This document shows positions 35,085 through 42,861 of a stretch of 60,704 nucleotides of DNA, one piece after another (within the stretch, counting starts at the first letter, position 1; each line of letters opens with the position of its first letter). This stretch comes from Alistipes sp. GTDB taxonomy: Bacteria > Bacteroidota > Bacteroidia > Bacteroidales > Rikenellaceae. The notes under the pieces are model-generated. The model saw only the letters and a program-made list of their open reading frames with translations. It searched no databases and was not told where the DNA came from. The translations under genes were made by a program, and so were the position numbers. The stretch lies in the NCBI GenBank assembly GCA_017559615.1, contig JAFYRB010000015.1, forward strand, positions 1-60,704, written 5' to 3'.

Positions 35085-35240
35085 GTTGTCACATTGTCAC
35101 ATTGTCACATTGTCACAGGGGGTGGGGTAGTGTGCGTGATGTGCGCGTTGTGTGCAGTTGTGTGCCTTTTTCGGGGGAAAATAACACGTTGTGTGGGGTA
35201 GGGAGATTAGGGAATTTAGGGAGGATAAGGAGATTAGGGA
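35085..35240. repeat. Right arm of the inverted repeat, with iteron-like units
   Basis: From the gene outward: four perfect tandem TTGTCACA units (35086-35117), the G-rich block CAGGGGGTGGGGTAG, four decamers of TGTGC spacing exactly 10 bp (35131, 35141 as GTGCGC, 35151, 35161), a short T/G block, then TTAGGGAG-type repeats (35193-35243). Mirror image of the left arm; ~1.2 kb lies between the two. Confidence 0.9.
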
Positions 35241-35425
35241 GGTTTATAAGGCGTGCCAAACCCCCGCCAACCCCCGCACCCCTCCAAAAAAGCCACCCAC
35301 CATAGCGCGGGTTGTGGTCGTGCCAAACCCCCGCCAACCCCCGCCAAAATCGCGCGGAATGAGGGGTGTGAGGAGCAAGTGTGGCGAGAGTATTGGGCGG
35401 AAGCGCAACTTTTTGTGGCTATCGC
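35241..35425. repeat. Spacer before yebC with a 26-bp direct repeat
   Basis: The sequence CGTGCCAAACCCCC followed by GCCAACCCCCGC occurs at 35252-35277 and again, identically, at 35319-35344, 67 bp apart. No gene is seen between the right arm and the yebC promoter. Confidence 0.8.
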
Positions 35426-35456
35426 TTTTACGTTTCGCGAAAAATTTATATATTTG
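35426..35456 (+). promoter_or_regulatory. yebC promoter
   Basis: TTTT (35426-35429), a 19-base spacer, TATATTTG (35449-35456). Predicted start near 35463, a ~55-base leader. It probably also drives ileS. Confidence 0.65.
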
Positions 35457-35516
35457 CACCATTGTCCATATATACATAAGGTATAAAATTCTAAAAATAT
35501 AAAAAACTAATTCACT

Positions 35517-36248
35517 ATGGGAAGAGCATTTGAGTATCGCAAGGCGAGAAAGATGAAGCGTTGGGGACATATGGCGCGAGTATTTACGAAGATTGGTAAG
35601 GAGATTGAGATGGCTGTAAAGGCCTCTGGTCCAGACCCTTCGTCAAACCTCCGCTTGCGTCTTCTTATCCAGAACGCAAAGGCTGAGAATATGCCTAAGG
35701 AGAACGTGGAGCGTGCTATCAAGCGTGCAACAGATAAGGATGCTGCAGACTACAAGGAGATGATTTACGAGGGTTATGGCCCTCACGGTATCGCCGTTCT
35801 CGTGGAGACTGCTACCGACAACACCAACCGTACTGTGGCTTCGGTGCGTATGTACTTCAACAAGTATGGCGGTACGCTCGGCACATCAGGCTCGGTAGGT
35901 TTTATGTTCGAGCATAAGTGTGTCTTCAAGTTCAAGCCTACCGAGGGTGTCGACCTCGAGGAGATGGAGTTGGAGATGATTGACTTTGGCGTTGATGAGT
36001 TCTACGCCGAGGAGGGTGAGGTAACTGTTTACGCAGCTTACGAGTCATTCGGTCAGATTCAGACTTGGATTGAGGAGAAGGGCTTCGAGCTTGTATCGGG
36101 TGAGGCGGTACGCATCCCTACCGACACGAAGGAGCTTACACCAGAGCAGCGTGAGGCTGTGAACAAGCTCATCGAGCATCTCGAGGAGGATGATGACGTT
36201 ACCAACGTCTACACCACAATGGCCGAGTCGGAGGACGACGAGGAGTAA
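35517..36248 (+). CDS. yebC: YebC/PmpR-family protein
   Basis: 243 residues, the normal length. N-terminal GRAFEYRKARKMKRWGHMARVFTKIGKEI is the family hallmark (seen as MGRAFEYRKARKM and WGHMARVFTKIGKEI), followed by ENVERAIKRA and YEGYGPHGIAVLVE. The family was annotated as transcription regulators; recent work places some members at the ribosome, relieving stalls. The C-terminal tail is acidic (EEDDD, DDEE). ileS follows 33 bp downstream. Confidence 0.96.
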   Translation: MGRAFEYRKARKMKRWGHMARVFTKIGKEIEMAVKASGPDPSSNLRLRLLIQNAKAENMPKENVERAIKRATDKDAADYKEMIYEGYGPHGIAVLVETATDNTNRTVASVRMYFNKYGGTLGTSGSVGFMFEHKCVFKFKPTEGVDLEEMELEMIDFGVDEFYAEEGEVTVYAAYESFGQIQTWIEEKGFELVSGEAVRIPTDTKELTPEQREAVNKLIEHLEEDDDVTNVYTTMAESEDDEE

Positions 36249-36281
36249 GCATTGCAGTAAAGAACATTGTAAATCAAACGT

Positions 36282-39200
36282 ATGAAAAAATTCGCAGAAT
36301 ATAAAGGTCTTGACCTCGCGGGCGTAGCCGATGAGATGTTGGCACGCTGGACCGAGGATGATACCTTTCACAAGAGCATAACAACACGCGAGGGACATCC
36401 AACCTTCGTGTTCTATGAGGGACCACCATCGGCTAATGGTATGCCAGGTATCCACCACGTTATGGCACGTACTATCAAGGATGTCTTCTGCCGTTTCAAG
36501 ACGCAGCAGGGCTACCTCGTACACCGTAAGGCGGGTTGGGATACTCACGGCCTTCCTGTGGAGTTGGGCGTAGAGAAGAAGATGGGTATCACGAAGGAGG
36601 ATATCGGCAAAACTATCTCTATCGAGGAGTATAACAAAGCGTGCCGCGAGGCGGTTATGGAGTTCACCGACGTATGGGAGGACCTAACACGCAAGATGGG
36701 CTACTGGGTGAATATGGACGATCCATATATCACCTACGACAATAAGTTTATCGAGACGTTGTGGTGGCTGTTGAAGCAGCTCTACGAGAAGAATCTTCTC
36801 TACAAGGGCTACACCATCCAGCCATACTCACCAGCGGCAGGTACAGGTCTTTCAACCCACGAGCTTAACCAGCCTGGTTGCTACCGCGACGTTAAGGACA
36901 CCACTTGTACGGCACAGTTCCGCATCCTTGAGCCTAAAGAAGCGATGGAGGGTTGGGGAACACCTGTCTTCTTGGCGTGGACCACAACACCTTGGACCTT
37001 GCCTTCGAACACTGCGCTCTGCGTAGGCCCAAAGTATGACTACGTTGCAGTACGCACCTACAACCCTTATGATGGTCAGAAGATTACGGCCGTTGTTGCC
37101 GAGCCGCTCCTCTATTCAATCTTCAACAAGAAGGGCGAGGAGTTGGCGTTGGACGCATATAAGGCTGGCGATAAGGTTATCCCATTCGAGGTTGTTGGCA
37201 AGTGGAAGGGTACCGAGTTGGAGGGTATGCGCTACGAGCAGCTTATCCCTTGGGTTAAGCCTGTTGAGTGCGACGAGAATGGCAACTGGGTGGAGGCATC
37301 TGCTAAGGGCTTCCGCGTAATCCTTGGCGACTACGTTACTGTTGAGGATGGTACGGGTATCGTACATATCGCACCTACGTTTGGTGCTGATGATGCCTTC
37401 GTAGCGCGTCAGGCTGGCATCCCATCGCTCTTTATGATTAACAAGCGTGGCGAGACTCGCCCTATGGTCGACTTTACAGGTAAGTTCTACCTTATCGAGG
37501 AGCTCGACGAGAAGTTCGCCGCAGAGTGTGTTTCAGAGGCGTATAAGGAGTATGAGGGCCGCTGGGTTAAGAATGCCTATGACCCACAGTTTACGGTTGA
37601 TGGTCGCTACGATGAGAAGGCTGCCGCTGCTGCCGAGACTCTCGACGTATATATCGCTATCAAGCTCAAGGAGAGTGGCCGCGTATTCAAGATTGAGAAG
37701 CATACGCACAACTACCCTCACTGTTGGCGTACCGATAAGCCAGTGTTGTACTACCCATTGGACTCTTGGTTTATCCGCACTACGGCGCTCCGCGAGCGTA
37801 TGATGGAGCTTAACTCTACCATCTACTGGAAGCCTGAGTCGACAGGTACAGGCCGTTTTGGTAAGTGGCTTGAGAATATCAACGACTGGAACCTCTCACG
37901 TTCACGTTTCTGGGGTACTCCACTGCCTATCTGGGCTACCGAGGACCGCACAGAGCTCAAGTGCATCGGCTCGGTTGAGGAGCTTATCGCCGAGATTGAG
38001 AAGGCTGTCGCAGCGGGTGTGATGAGCGAGAACCCATACAAAAACTTTAAGGTCGGAGATATGTCGAAGGAGAATTACTCGACTGAGAATATCGACCTTC
38101 ACCGCCCATACGTAGACAACATCGTGTTGGTATCATCGAAGGGTGAGCCTATGCGCCGCGAGCCAGATTTGATTGACGTATGGTTCGACTCTGGTGCTAT
38201 GCCTTACGCCCAGGTACACTACCCATTCGAGAATAAGGAGGGCTTCGACCAGATTTACCCTGCCGACTTCATCGCCGAGGGTGTCGACCAGACCCGTGGT
38301 TGGTTCTACACGTTGCACGCCATCGCTACAATGTTGTTCGACTCCGTAGCCTTCAAAAATATTATCTCTAACGGCTTGGTGTTGGATAAGAATGGCAATA
38401 AGATGTCGAAGCGTCTTGGCAATGCCGTAGACCCATTCGAGGTACTCAAGAAGTATGGTGCCGATGCCACTCGCTGGTATATGATATCTAACTCACAGCC
38501 TTGGGATAACCTCAAGTTCGACGTTGATGGTGTTGACGAGTGTCGCCGTAAGTTCTTCGGCACGTTGTATAACACCTACTCGTTCTTCGCCCTCTACGCC
38601 AATATCGACGGCTTCACAGGCCAGGAGGCGGAGGTTGCCGTTGAGCGTCGCCCAGAGATTGACCGCTGGATATTGTCGGAGTTGAACACCCTTATCAAGG
38701 ATGTTACGAAGTACCTCGAGGATTACGATCCTACGCCTGCGGCACGTCGCATCGACCAGTTTGTTAACGAGAACCTCTCTAACTGGTACGTTCGCCTCAA
38801 CCGCAAACGTTTCTGGGGCGGCTCTATGACGGAGGACAAGTTGGCCGCTTATCAGACTCTCTACACTTGCTTGGAGAGCGTAGTTATGTTGGCAGCGCCT
38901 ATCGCGCCATTCCTCTCAGACCGCATCTTCTGCGACCTTAACGCCATCAGTGGCCGTCACACCGAGTCTTCGGTACACCTCTCGGAGTATCCAAAGTGCA
39001 ACGAGGCTCTTATCAACGCTGAGTTGGAGGATATGATGTCGTTGGCACAGCGCGCCTCATCTATGGTGTTGGCATTGCGCCGTAAGGTGAACATCAAGGT
39101 TCGCCAGCCACTTCAGAAGATTATCATTCCGGTGTTGGACAAGGGTATGGCAGAGCATATCGACGCAGTCCGCGCTCTTATTATGAACGAGGTTAACGTC

Positions 39201-39767
39201 AAGGATATCGAGCTTATCACCGACACTACGGGCATCATCACCAAGCGCATCAAGCCAAACTTCAAGACTCTTGGTGCCAAGTGTGGCAAATATATGAAGC
39301 AGGTGGCTGCCCTCGTAGCATCATTCACACAGGAGCAGATTGCTGCCGTGGAGGCTAATGCCGAGACTATCCTCAAGGTCGAGGATCAGGAGTTCGTTAC
39401 CACTGCCGCCGACTTCGACATCACTTCGGAGGATATGCCAGGCTGGTTGGTAGCCTCGGAGGGTAAACTCACCGTGGCCCTCGATATCACCATCACCGAG
39501 GAGCTTCGCCGTGAGGGTGTAGCCCGTGAGTTGGTCAACCGCATCCAGAATATCCGTAAGGAGTCTGGCTTCGAGGTAACCGACAAGATTCGCGTAGAGG
39601 TAGAGGCTAACGAGCTTACCGAGAGTGCTATCGCATCGTTCGCGGAGTACATCGCACAGCAGACCTTGGCCCTCGATGTCAAGGTGTCAGCCGCTCCTGC
39701 GGGTGATTTCGTTGTCGATTCCGACCTCGATGAGTCACCACTCAAGATTGCCGTAACGAAGGCATAA
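36282..39767 (+). CDS. ileS: Isoleucyl-tRNA synthetase
   Basis: 1161 residues, class I. The HIGH-type signature is GPPSANGMPGIHH near residue 47 and the KMSKR loop is at about residue 707 (GNKMSKRLGNAVDP). The editing CP1 domain is in the middle (TTPWTLPSNTA). The eukaryotic-like length and absence of a zinc-binding tail are typical of Bacteroidetes IleRS (the mupirocin-tolerant type, from memory). No unusual break. Confidence 0.97.
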   Translation: MKKFAEYKGLDLAGVADEMLARWTEDDTFHKSITTREGHPTFVFYEGPPSANGMPGIHHVMARTIKDVFCRFKTQQGYLVHRKAGWDTHGLPVELGVEKKMGITKEDIGKTISIEEYNKACREAVMEFTDVWEDLTRKMGYWVNMDDPYITYDNKFIETLWWLLKQLYEKNLLYKGYTIQPYSPAAGTGLSTHELNQPGCYRDVKDTTCTAQFRILEPKEAMEGWGTPVFLAWTTTPWTLPSNTALCVGPKYDYVAVRTYNPYDGQKITAVVAEPLLYSIFNKKGEELALDAYKAGDKVIPFEVVGKWKGTELEGMRYEQLIPWVKPVECDENGNWVEASAKGFRVILGDYVTVEDGTGIVHIAPTFGADDAFVARQAGIPSLFMINKRGETRPMVDFTGKFYLIEELDEKFAAECVSEAYKEYEGRWVKNAYDPQFTVDGRYDEKAAAAAETLDVYIAIKLKESGRVFKIEKHTHNYPHCWRTDKPVLYYPLDSWFIRTTALRERMMELNSTIYWKPESTGTGRFGKWLENINDWNLSRSRFWGTPLPIWATEDRTELKCIGSVEELIAEIEKAVAAGVMSENPYKNFKVGDMSKENYSTENIDLHRPYVDNIVLVSSKGEPMRREPDLIDVWFDSGAMPYAQVHYPFENKEGFDQIYPADFIAEGVDQTRGWFYTLHAIATMLFDSVAFKNIISNGLVLDKNGNKMSKRLGNAVDPFEVLKKYGADATRWYMISNSQPWDNLKFDVDGVDECRRKFFGTLYNTYSFFALYANIDGFTGQEAEVAVERRPEIDRWILSELNTLIKDVTKYLEDYDPTPAARRIDQFVNENLSNWYVRLNRKRFWGGSMTEDKLAAYQTLYTCLESVVMLAAPIAPFLSDRIFCDLNAISGRHTESSVHLSEYPKCNEALINAELEDMMSLAQRASSMVLALRRKVNIKVRQPLQKIIIPVLDKGMAEHIDAVRALIMNEVNVKDIELITDTTGIITKRIKPNFKTLGAKCGKYMKQVAALVASFTQEQIAAVEANAETILKVEDQEFVTTAADFDITSEDMPGWLVASEGKLTVALDITITEELRREGVARELVNRIQNIRKESGFEVTDKIRVEVEANELTESAIASFAEYIAQQTLALDVKVSAAPAGDFVVDSDLDESPLKIAVTKA

Positions 39768-39795
39768 GGCCCCGCCTATACATATATTAAATAAG

Positions 39796-39830
39796 AGGTG
39801 TAGCATCTTCGGGTGTTGCACCTTTTATTT
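39796..39830 (+). terminator. ileS terminator
   Basis: AGGTGTAGCA (39796-39805) pairs with TGTTGCACCT (39814-39823) around an 8-base loop containing TCTTCGGG, followed by TTTTATTTT. Confidence 0.8.
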
Positions 39831-39850
39831 TGCCAAAAGTTGTAGAAATA

Positions 39851-39882
39851 TTTGCATATGTCATAATTTTTGTTTAATTTCG
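39851..39882 (+). promoter_or_regulatory. DksA-like gene promoter
   Basis: TTTG (39851-39854), a 20-base spacer, then TAATTTCG (39875-39882), a one-mismatch -7 box. Leader ~33 bases. Confidence 0.55.
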
Positions 39883-39921
39883 CTTATTATTGATGGATAA
39901 CCGTACTAAATCGTTACGATT

Positions 39922-40296
39922 ATGGCAGAGGAGAAGACACGCTACAACGACGCAGAACTCGAGGAGTTCCGTCTACTTATAGAGCAGAAATTGGCATCGG
40001 CACGTGCCGACTATGATATGTTGCGCACCGCAACCAGCAACGAGAACGACACCGAGGACTCATCTCCAACCTTCAAGGTTATGGAGGAGGGTGCTACGAC
40101 GCTCTCACGTGAGGAGTATGGCTCGTTGGCACAGCGCCAGGCGAAGTTCATCCGCAACCTCGAGATGGCTCTTGTCCGCATCAAGAACAAGACCTACGGC
40201 ATCTGCAAGACCACAGGCAAGCTCATCCCTCGTGAGCGTCTTTTGCGTGTTCCTCACGCTACGGAGTGTATCGAGGCAAAGACCGCCCGCAAATAG
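39922..40296 (+). CDS. TraR/DksA-family regulator
   Basis: 124 residues. An N-terminal helical hairpin (coiled coil, about 10-80) with an acidic patch precedes a zinc-finger-like C-terminus, YGICKTTGKLIPRERLL..HATECIEAK. Two of the four usual Cys are replaced (CxxT and CxxA), so zinc binding is doubtful; such loss is common in Bacteroidetes as I recall. DksA-type proteins bind in the RNA polymerase secondary channel and tune the stringent response with ppGpp. Monocistronic, with its own promoter and a copy-B terminator. Confidence 0.92.
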   Translation: MAEEKTRYNDAELEEFRLLIEQKLASARADYDMLRTATSNENDTEDSSPTFKVMEEGATTLSREEYGSLAQRQAKFIRNLEMALVRIKNKTYGICKTTGKLIPRERLLRVPHATECIEAKTARK

Positions 40297-40301
40297 TCTT
40301 T

Positions 40302-40389
40302 CTTGTGATAAGGCAGCATCTGCGGCCTCTCAATCATAAGCCCAAATGGGACGTACACCAAGTACTACCCATCTGGGCTTATTTCTTTA
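40302..40389 (+). repeat. Repeat/terminator element, copy B (after the DksA-like gene)
   Basis: A head CTTGTGATAAGGCAGCATC then GCGGCC, as in copy A, followed by a hairpin: AAGCCCA with TGGGCTT, ATGGG with CCCAT, and the conserved top GTAC-accaa-GTAC-TAC, then TTATTTCTTT. It is the DksA-like terminator. Confidence 0.75.
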
Positions 40390-40758
40390 TCGAGACCACA
40401 TCTCCCGCCTTCTGACAAGAAAGTCCCTCACACTCTCCATCGGTGGCTTTCTCGTGTCAGCGCCACATTAGCACCACTCTAACTCCAAATCATTTCTTGT
40501 GATAGTGGCGCGTTAGCGGCACATCCCTAAAAGTAAATCACCCAGGTCTGTACTTCTTGTACTATCCCTTGGGTGATTTCTTTTGTGATGCACCACTACC
40601 ACACCACTCTAACAAGAAATTCCCTCACACTCCTTAACCTCCTTAATCTTCCAAAACTCCGCCCTTTCCCTATTCCCCTCGCGCTATCCTCCCTCCCGCC
40701 TTCTGAGAAGAAAATCCCTATCCTCCTCTAATCTCCTTAAACTCTCTTTCCTTTTTTC
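40390..40758. repeat. Repeat-rich intergenic region (copy C and polypyrimidine tract)
   Basis: No gene is seen. Copy C of the repeat/terminator element is at 40496-40583 (head CTTGTGATAGTGGCGCGTTAG; stem AAATCACCCA with TGGGTGATTT; top GTAC-ttctt-GTAC-TAT) although no gene precedes it. Around it, a unit of the form TAACAAGAAATTCCCTCACA occurs three times in degenerate form (about 40412, 40607, 40704). Bases 40625-40745 are polypyrimidine with CTCCTTAACC and CCTCCC units. Confidence 0.65.
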
Positions 40759-40789
40759 TTGGAAAATTTATAAGTTTTTCCTAAATTTG
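40759..40789 (+). promoter_or_regulatory. Promoter of the tubulin-like cassette
   Basis: TTGG (40759-40762), a 19-base spacer, TAAATTTG (40782-40789). Predicted start near 40796, leaving a ~108-base leader with a GGTAAA-TTTACC hairpin (40801-40813), a CATCTT-cgt-AAGATG hairpin (40824-40838), a CGGTA...TACCG closing pair, and a possible 6-codon upstream frame (40815-40835). Confidence 0.65.
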
Positions 40790-40903
40790 TTCAGTCTATC
40801 GGTAAATTTTACCTATGAGTAACACATCTTCGTAAGATGCTATGTAAATACCGAGATTATACAGTCGTGGGCAGAACAAAATATTAAAGAAAATTACACT
40901 TAT

Positions 40904-41911
40904 ATGAAAGGTTTTAAACTACTATTATCCCTATGCTTGCTCCTTGTCGTTGAGGCGGCGCAGGCACAAAACAACAATATCTATGTTTGGGATGTGACAA
41001 GATCGATGATAGGCAAGGGTACTGTCAACGGTCAGAAGACCCCTAACGTATACGATAAGGTTGAGAACTATCTTATCGAGGATATCAAGAACATCTCTAT
41101 CCCAAGTACAAGAATTATCGTAATCCCATTCCAGGAGGGTGTGTTGTTCGACTATATCCTTACTGCTCCTGATGCTACGCAGAAGTCGAAGGACGCTATC
41201 ATAGCACAGATTAAGGAGGTGGGACCAAAGTGCTTCACATTGCCTCATAGCAATACAAACATCGCGGGACCTATCGACTACGCATTTGAGCAGTATCAGC
41301 GTGCTGATCACAACGATAAGGTTGTAGTGCTTACCGATGGTGCGCAGAATATGGCGGGTGGCCGTGATGCCCTCAATAGAGCTATCCAGAGATGGAGTCT
41401 GAACTCAGAGGAGAGAGACTATATGGTCTATGTTATGACCACCACAAATGCTGAGAAGCCTACAGATGGTGAGGTGGATAAGGTTGTCTACGTAGATCAT
41501 AATGAGTTCAAGGAGCAGATCGTAAGCCTCTCGCTCAGCCCAAAGCAGAACATAGACTTCAACATCAACGATATGACATCCTTCGTGATTTCGTTCACCA
41601 AGAATAGCGATATTGCTATCCCTGATGGCATTAAGGTGGCAGTTAAGAGTCAGTATGGTTGCCCATTGGCTATCGACGAGGAGTATGTGATTAGCAACGG
41701 AGCCATCACTCTTGCGCCAAAGTTCGATTTCGAGACATTGAAGAGTAAGCTTCCAGCTGAGGTTGCTCCATATAAGTTGCAGTTGAGCATCGTGAATGCT
41801 GATGAGGTAAAGGAGAAACATAAGACCTTGGTGTCGCTCACACCTGCCGAGATTACCCTTACTATCAAGTATAAGAGGGAGCGTATTTTGATCGTAGAAC
41901 TAATGGATTAA
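40904..41911 (+). CDS. Secreted vWA-domain protein of the tubulin-like cassette
   Basis: 335 residues. A signal peptide (about 1-21, ending AAQAQ) directs it to the periplasm. A vWA fold begins at once: NIYVWDVTRSMIG gives Asp30, Thr32 and Ser34 of a MIDAS (DxTxS, a variant of DxSxS), SNTNIAG supplies the Thr, and VVVLTDGAQN the final Asp. A second, Ig-like beta domain (about 225-335) ends the protein. MIDAS domains bind a protein ligand through a divalent metal. It is the first gene, 7 bp from the next. Arg is often encoded by AGA/AGG here, unlike ileS or iorA (by eye). Confidence 0.8.
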   Translation: MKGFKLLLSLCLLLVVEAAQAQNNNIYVWDVTRSMIGKGTVNGQKTPNVYDKVENYLIEDIKNISIPSTRIIVIPFQEGVLFDYILTAPDATQKSKDAIIAQIKEVGPKCFTLPHSNTNIAGPIDYAFEQYQRADHNDKVVVLTDGAQNMAGGRDALNRAIQRWSLNSEERDYMVYVMTTTNAEKPTDGEVDKVVYVDHNEFKEQIVSLSLSPKQNIDFNINDMTSFVISFTKNSDIAIPDGIKVAVKSQYGCPLAIDEEYVISNGAITLAPKFDFETLKSKLPAEVAPYKLQLSIVNADEVKEKHKTLVSLTPAEITLTIKYKRERILIVELMD

Positions 41912-41918
41912 TTGAGAT

Positions 41919-42803
41919 ATGAGACGTTTTTTTAGCATCGCTGTATTATTTATAGTAGCGTTTTTATTTGTCGGCTGTCAGGGAAAAGAGGGCGTTGACT
42001 GGGGTGAAACGAAGTTCTATAAGAGTTCGTTCTTGAAGAGCTACAAGCCTGTTGTGATGTCTCGAACATTGAACTTTAGTCTCAATGAAGGTGCATCGGA
42101 TATGTGTAACCGAGAGTTCTCATTCGAGGTGCAGGAGAAGTTGCCATCAGGAAAGATGGAGAAGGCTCAGGGTATCATCGTATATAAGAATGGCGAGAAG
42201 TGTGCTGATAACATCCTTCGTGTTAAGGGTGGCGAAGGTGAGGTAGAGTTGGGTATTGAGTTTACCGAAGCTGTTGAGGAGGGTAACCATCACTACTTTT
42301 TGGCAGCCAAGTCGCTTAACGGCCTTGATAATGTCCGATATATCCGCCTCGATGAGGGCTTCATTGCCAAGAAGAGAGATATTATGAACCCTGCGAATAA
42401 GTGGTTGATGCTAATCTCTATGGCATTGGTGGCCTTCTATCTGTTGTGGTTGATATTGTTGCGTCGTATATTTTATCCACACGTTAGGTTCTCGAAGGTC
42501 TATGTGACCTATCCTGGATGCTCTGACGATGTAGTTATTAGATTCAATCATCGCTGCAAGGTAATCTTCACAAATAAGCCAAAGAAGCAGAACTTCCTCC
42601 ACACTATGTTTATGGTAAGAGATGAAGTTATTGTGAACGAGTGCTGGACATCGGAGGTAAAGTTGCTTCCTGCGAAACACCCATATGTAAAGGTGGTATC
42701 TCGTTTGAGTGTCGACCCATCACCGCAGGAGAGACCAGAGCGTAAGGAGACCTTCTATGTCTACAACGACGATAACCAGAAGATTGGTATCCAAACATCA
42801 TAA
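41919..42803 (+). CDS. Lipoprotein with a transmembrane helix and cytosolic tail
   Basis: 294 residues. A lipobox FLFVGC puts Cys20 at the lipid site. A beta-rich extracytoplasmic part (about 25-158) contains an Ig-like pattern. A single strong helix follows (about 163-183, LMLISMALVAFYLLWLILL), then RRIFYPHVRFSK, whose positive charges predict that the C-terminal ~105 residues are cytosolic. The tail is beta-rich and contains several Cys. No known family recognised. It could connect the periplasmic vWA protein to the cytosolic tubulin-like protein (inference). Confidence 0.75.
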   Translation: MRRFFSIAVLFIVAFLFVGCQGKEGVDWGETKFYKSSFLKSYKPVVMSRTLNFSLNEGASDMCNREFSFEVQEKLPSGKMEKAQGIIVYKNGEKCADNILRVKGGEGEVELGIEFTEAVEEGNHHYFLAAKSLNGLDNVRYIRLDEGFIAKKRDIMNPANKWLMLISMALVAFYLLWLILLRRIFYPHVRFSKVYVTYPGCSDDVVIRFNHRCKVIFTNKPKKQNFLHTMFMVRDEVIVNECWTSEVKLLPAKHPYVKVVSRLSVDPSPQERPERKETFYVYNDDNQKIGIQTS

Positions 42804-42861
42804 ACCTATATTTATTATATAAAGACCGAACTAAAATTATTAACTTAAATACTAAACTTAT

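Noticed and set aside
35078..35305. A normal protein-coding gene in the right inverted-repeat arm
   Set aside because: The frame arises from the repeat itself, has low complexity, and has no promoter or family match; kept only as a low-interest finding.
40302..40583. Possible CRISPR array from three similar units
   Set aside because: The units carry different hairpin stems, unequal spacing and no constant repeat with unique spacers; no cas genes are near.
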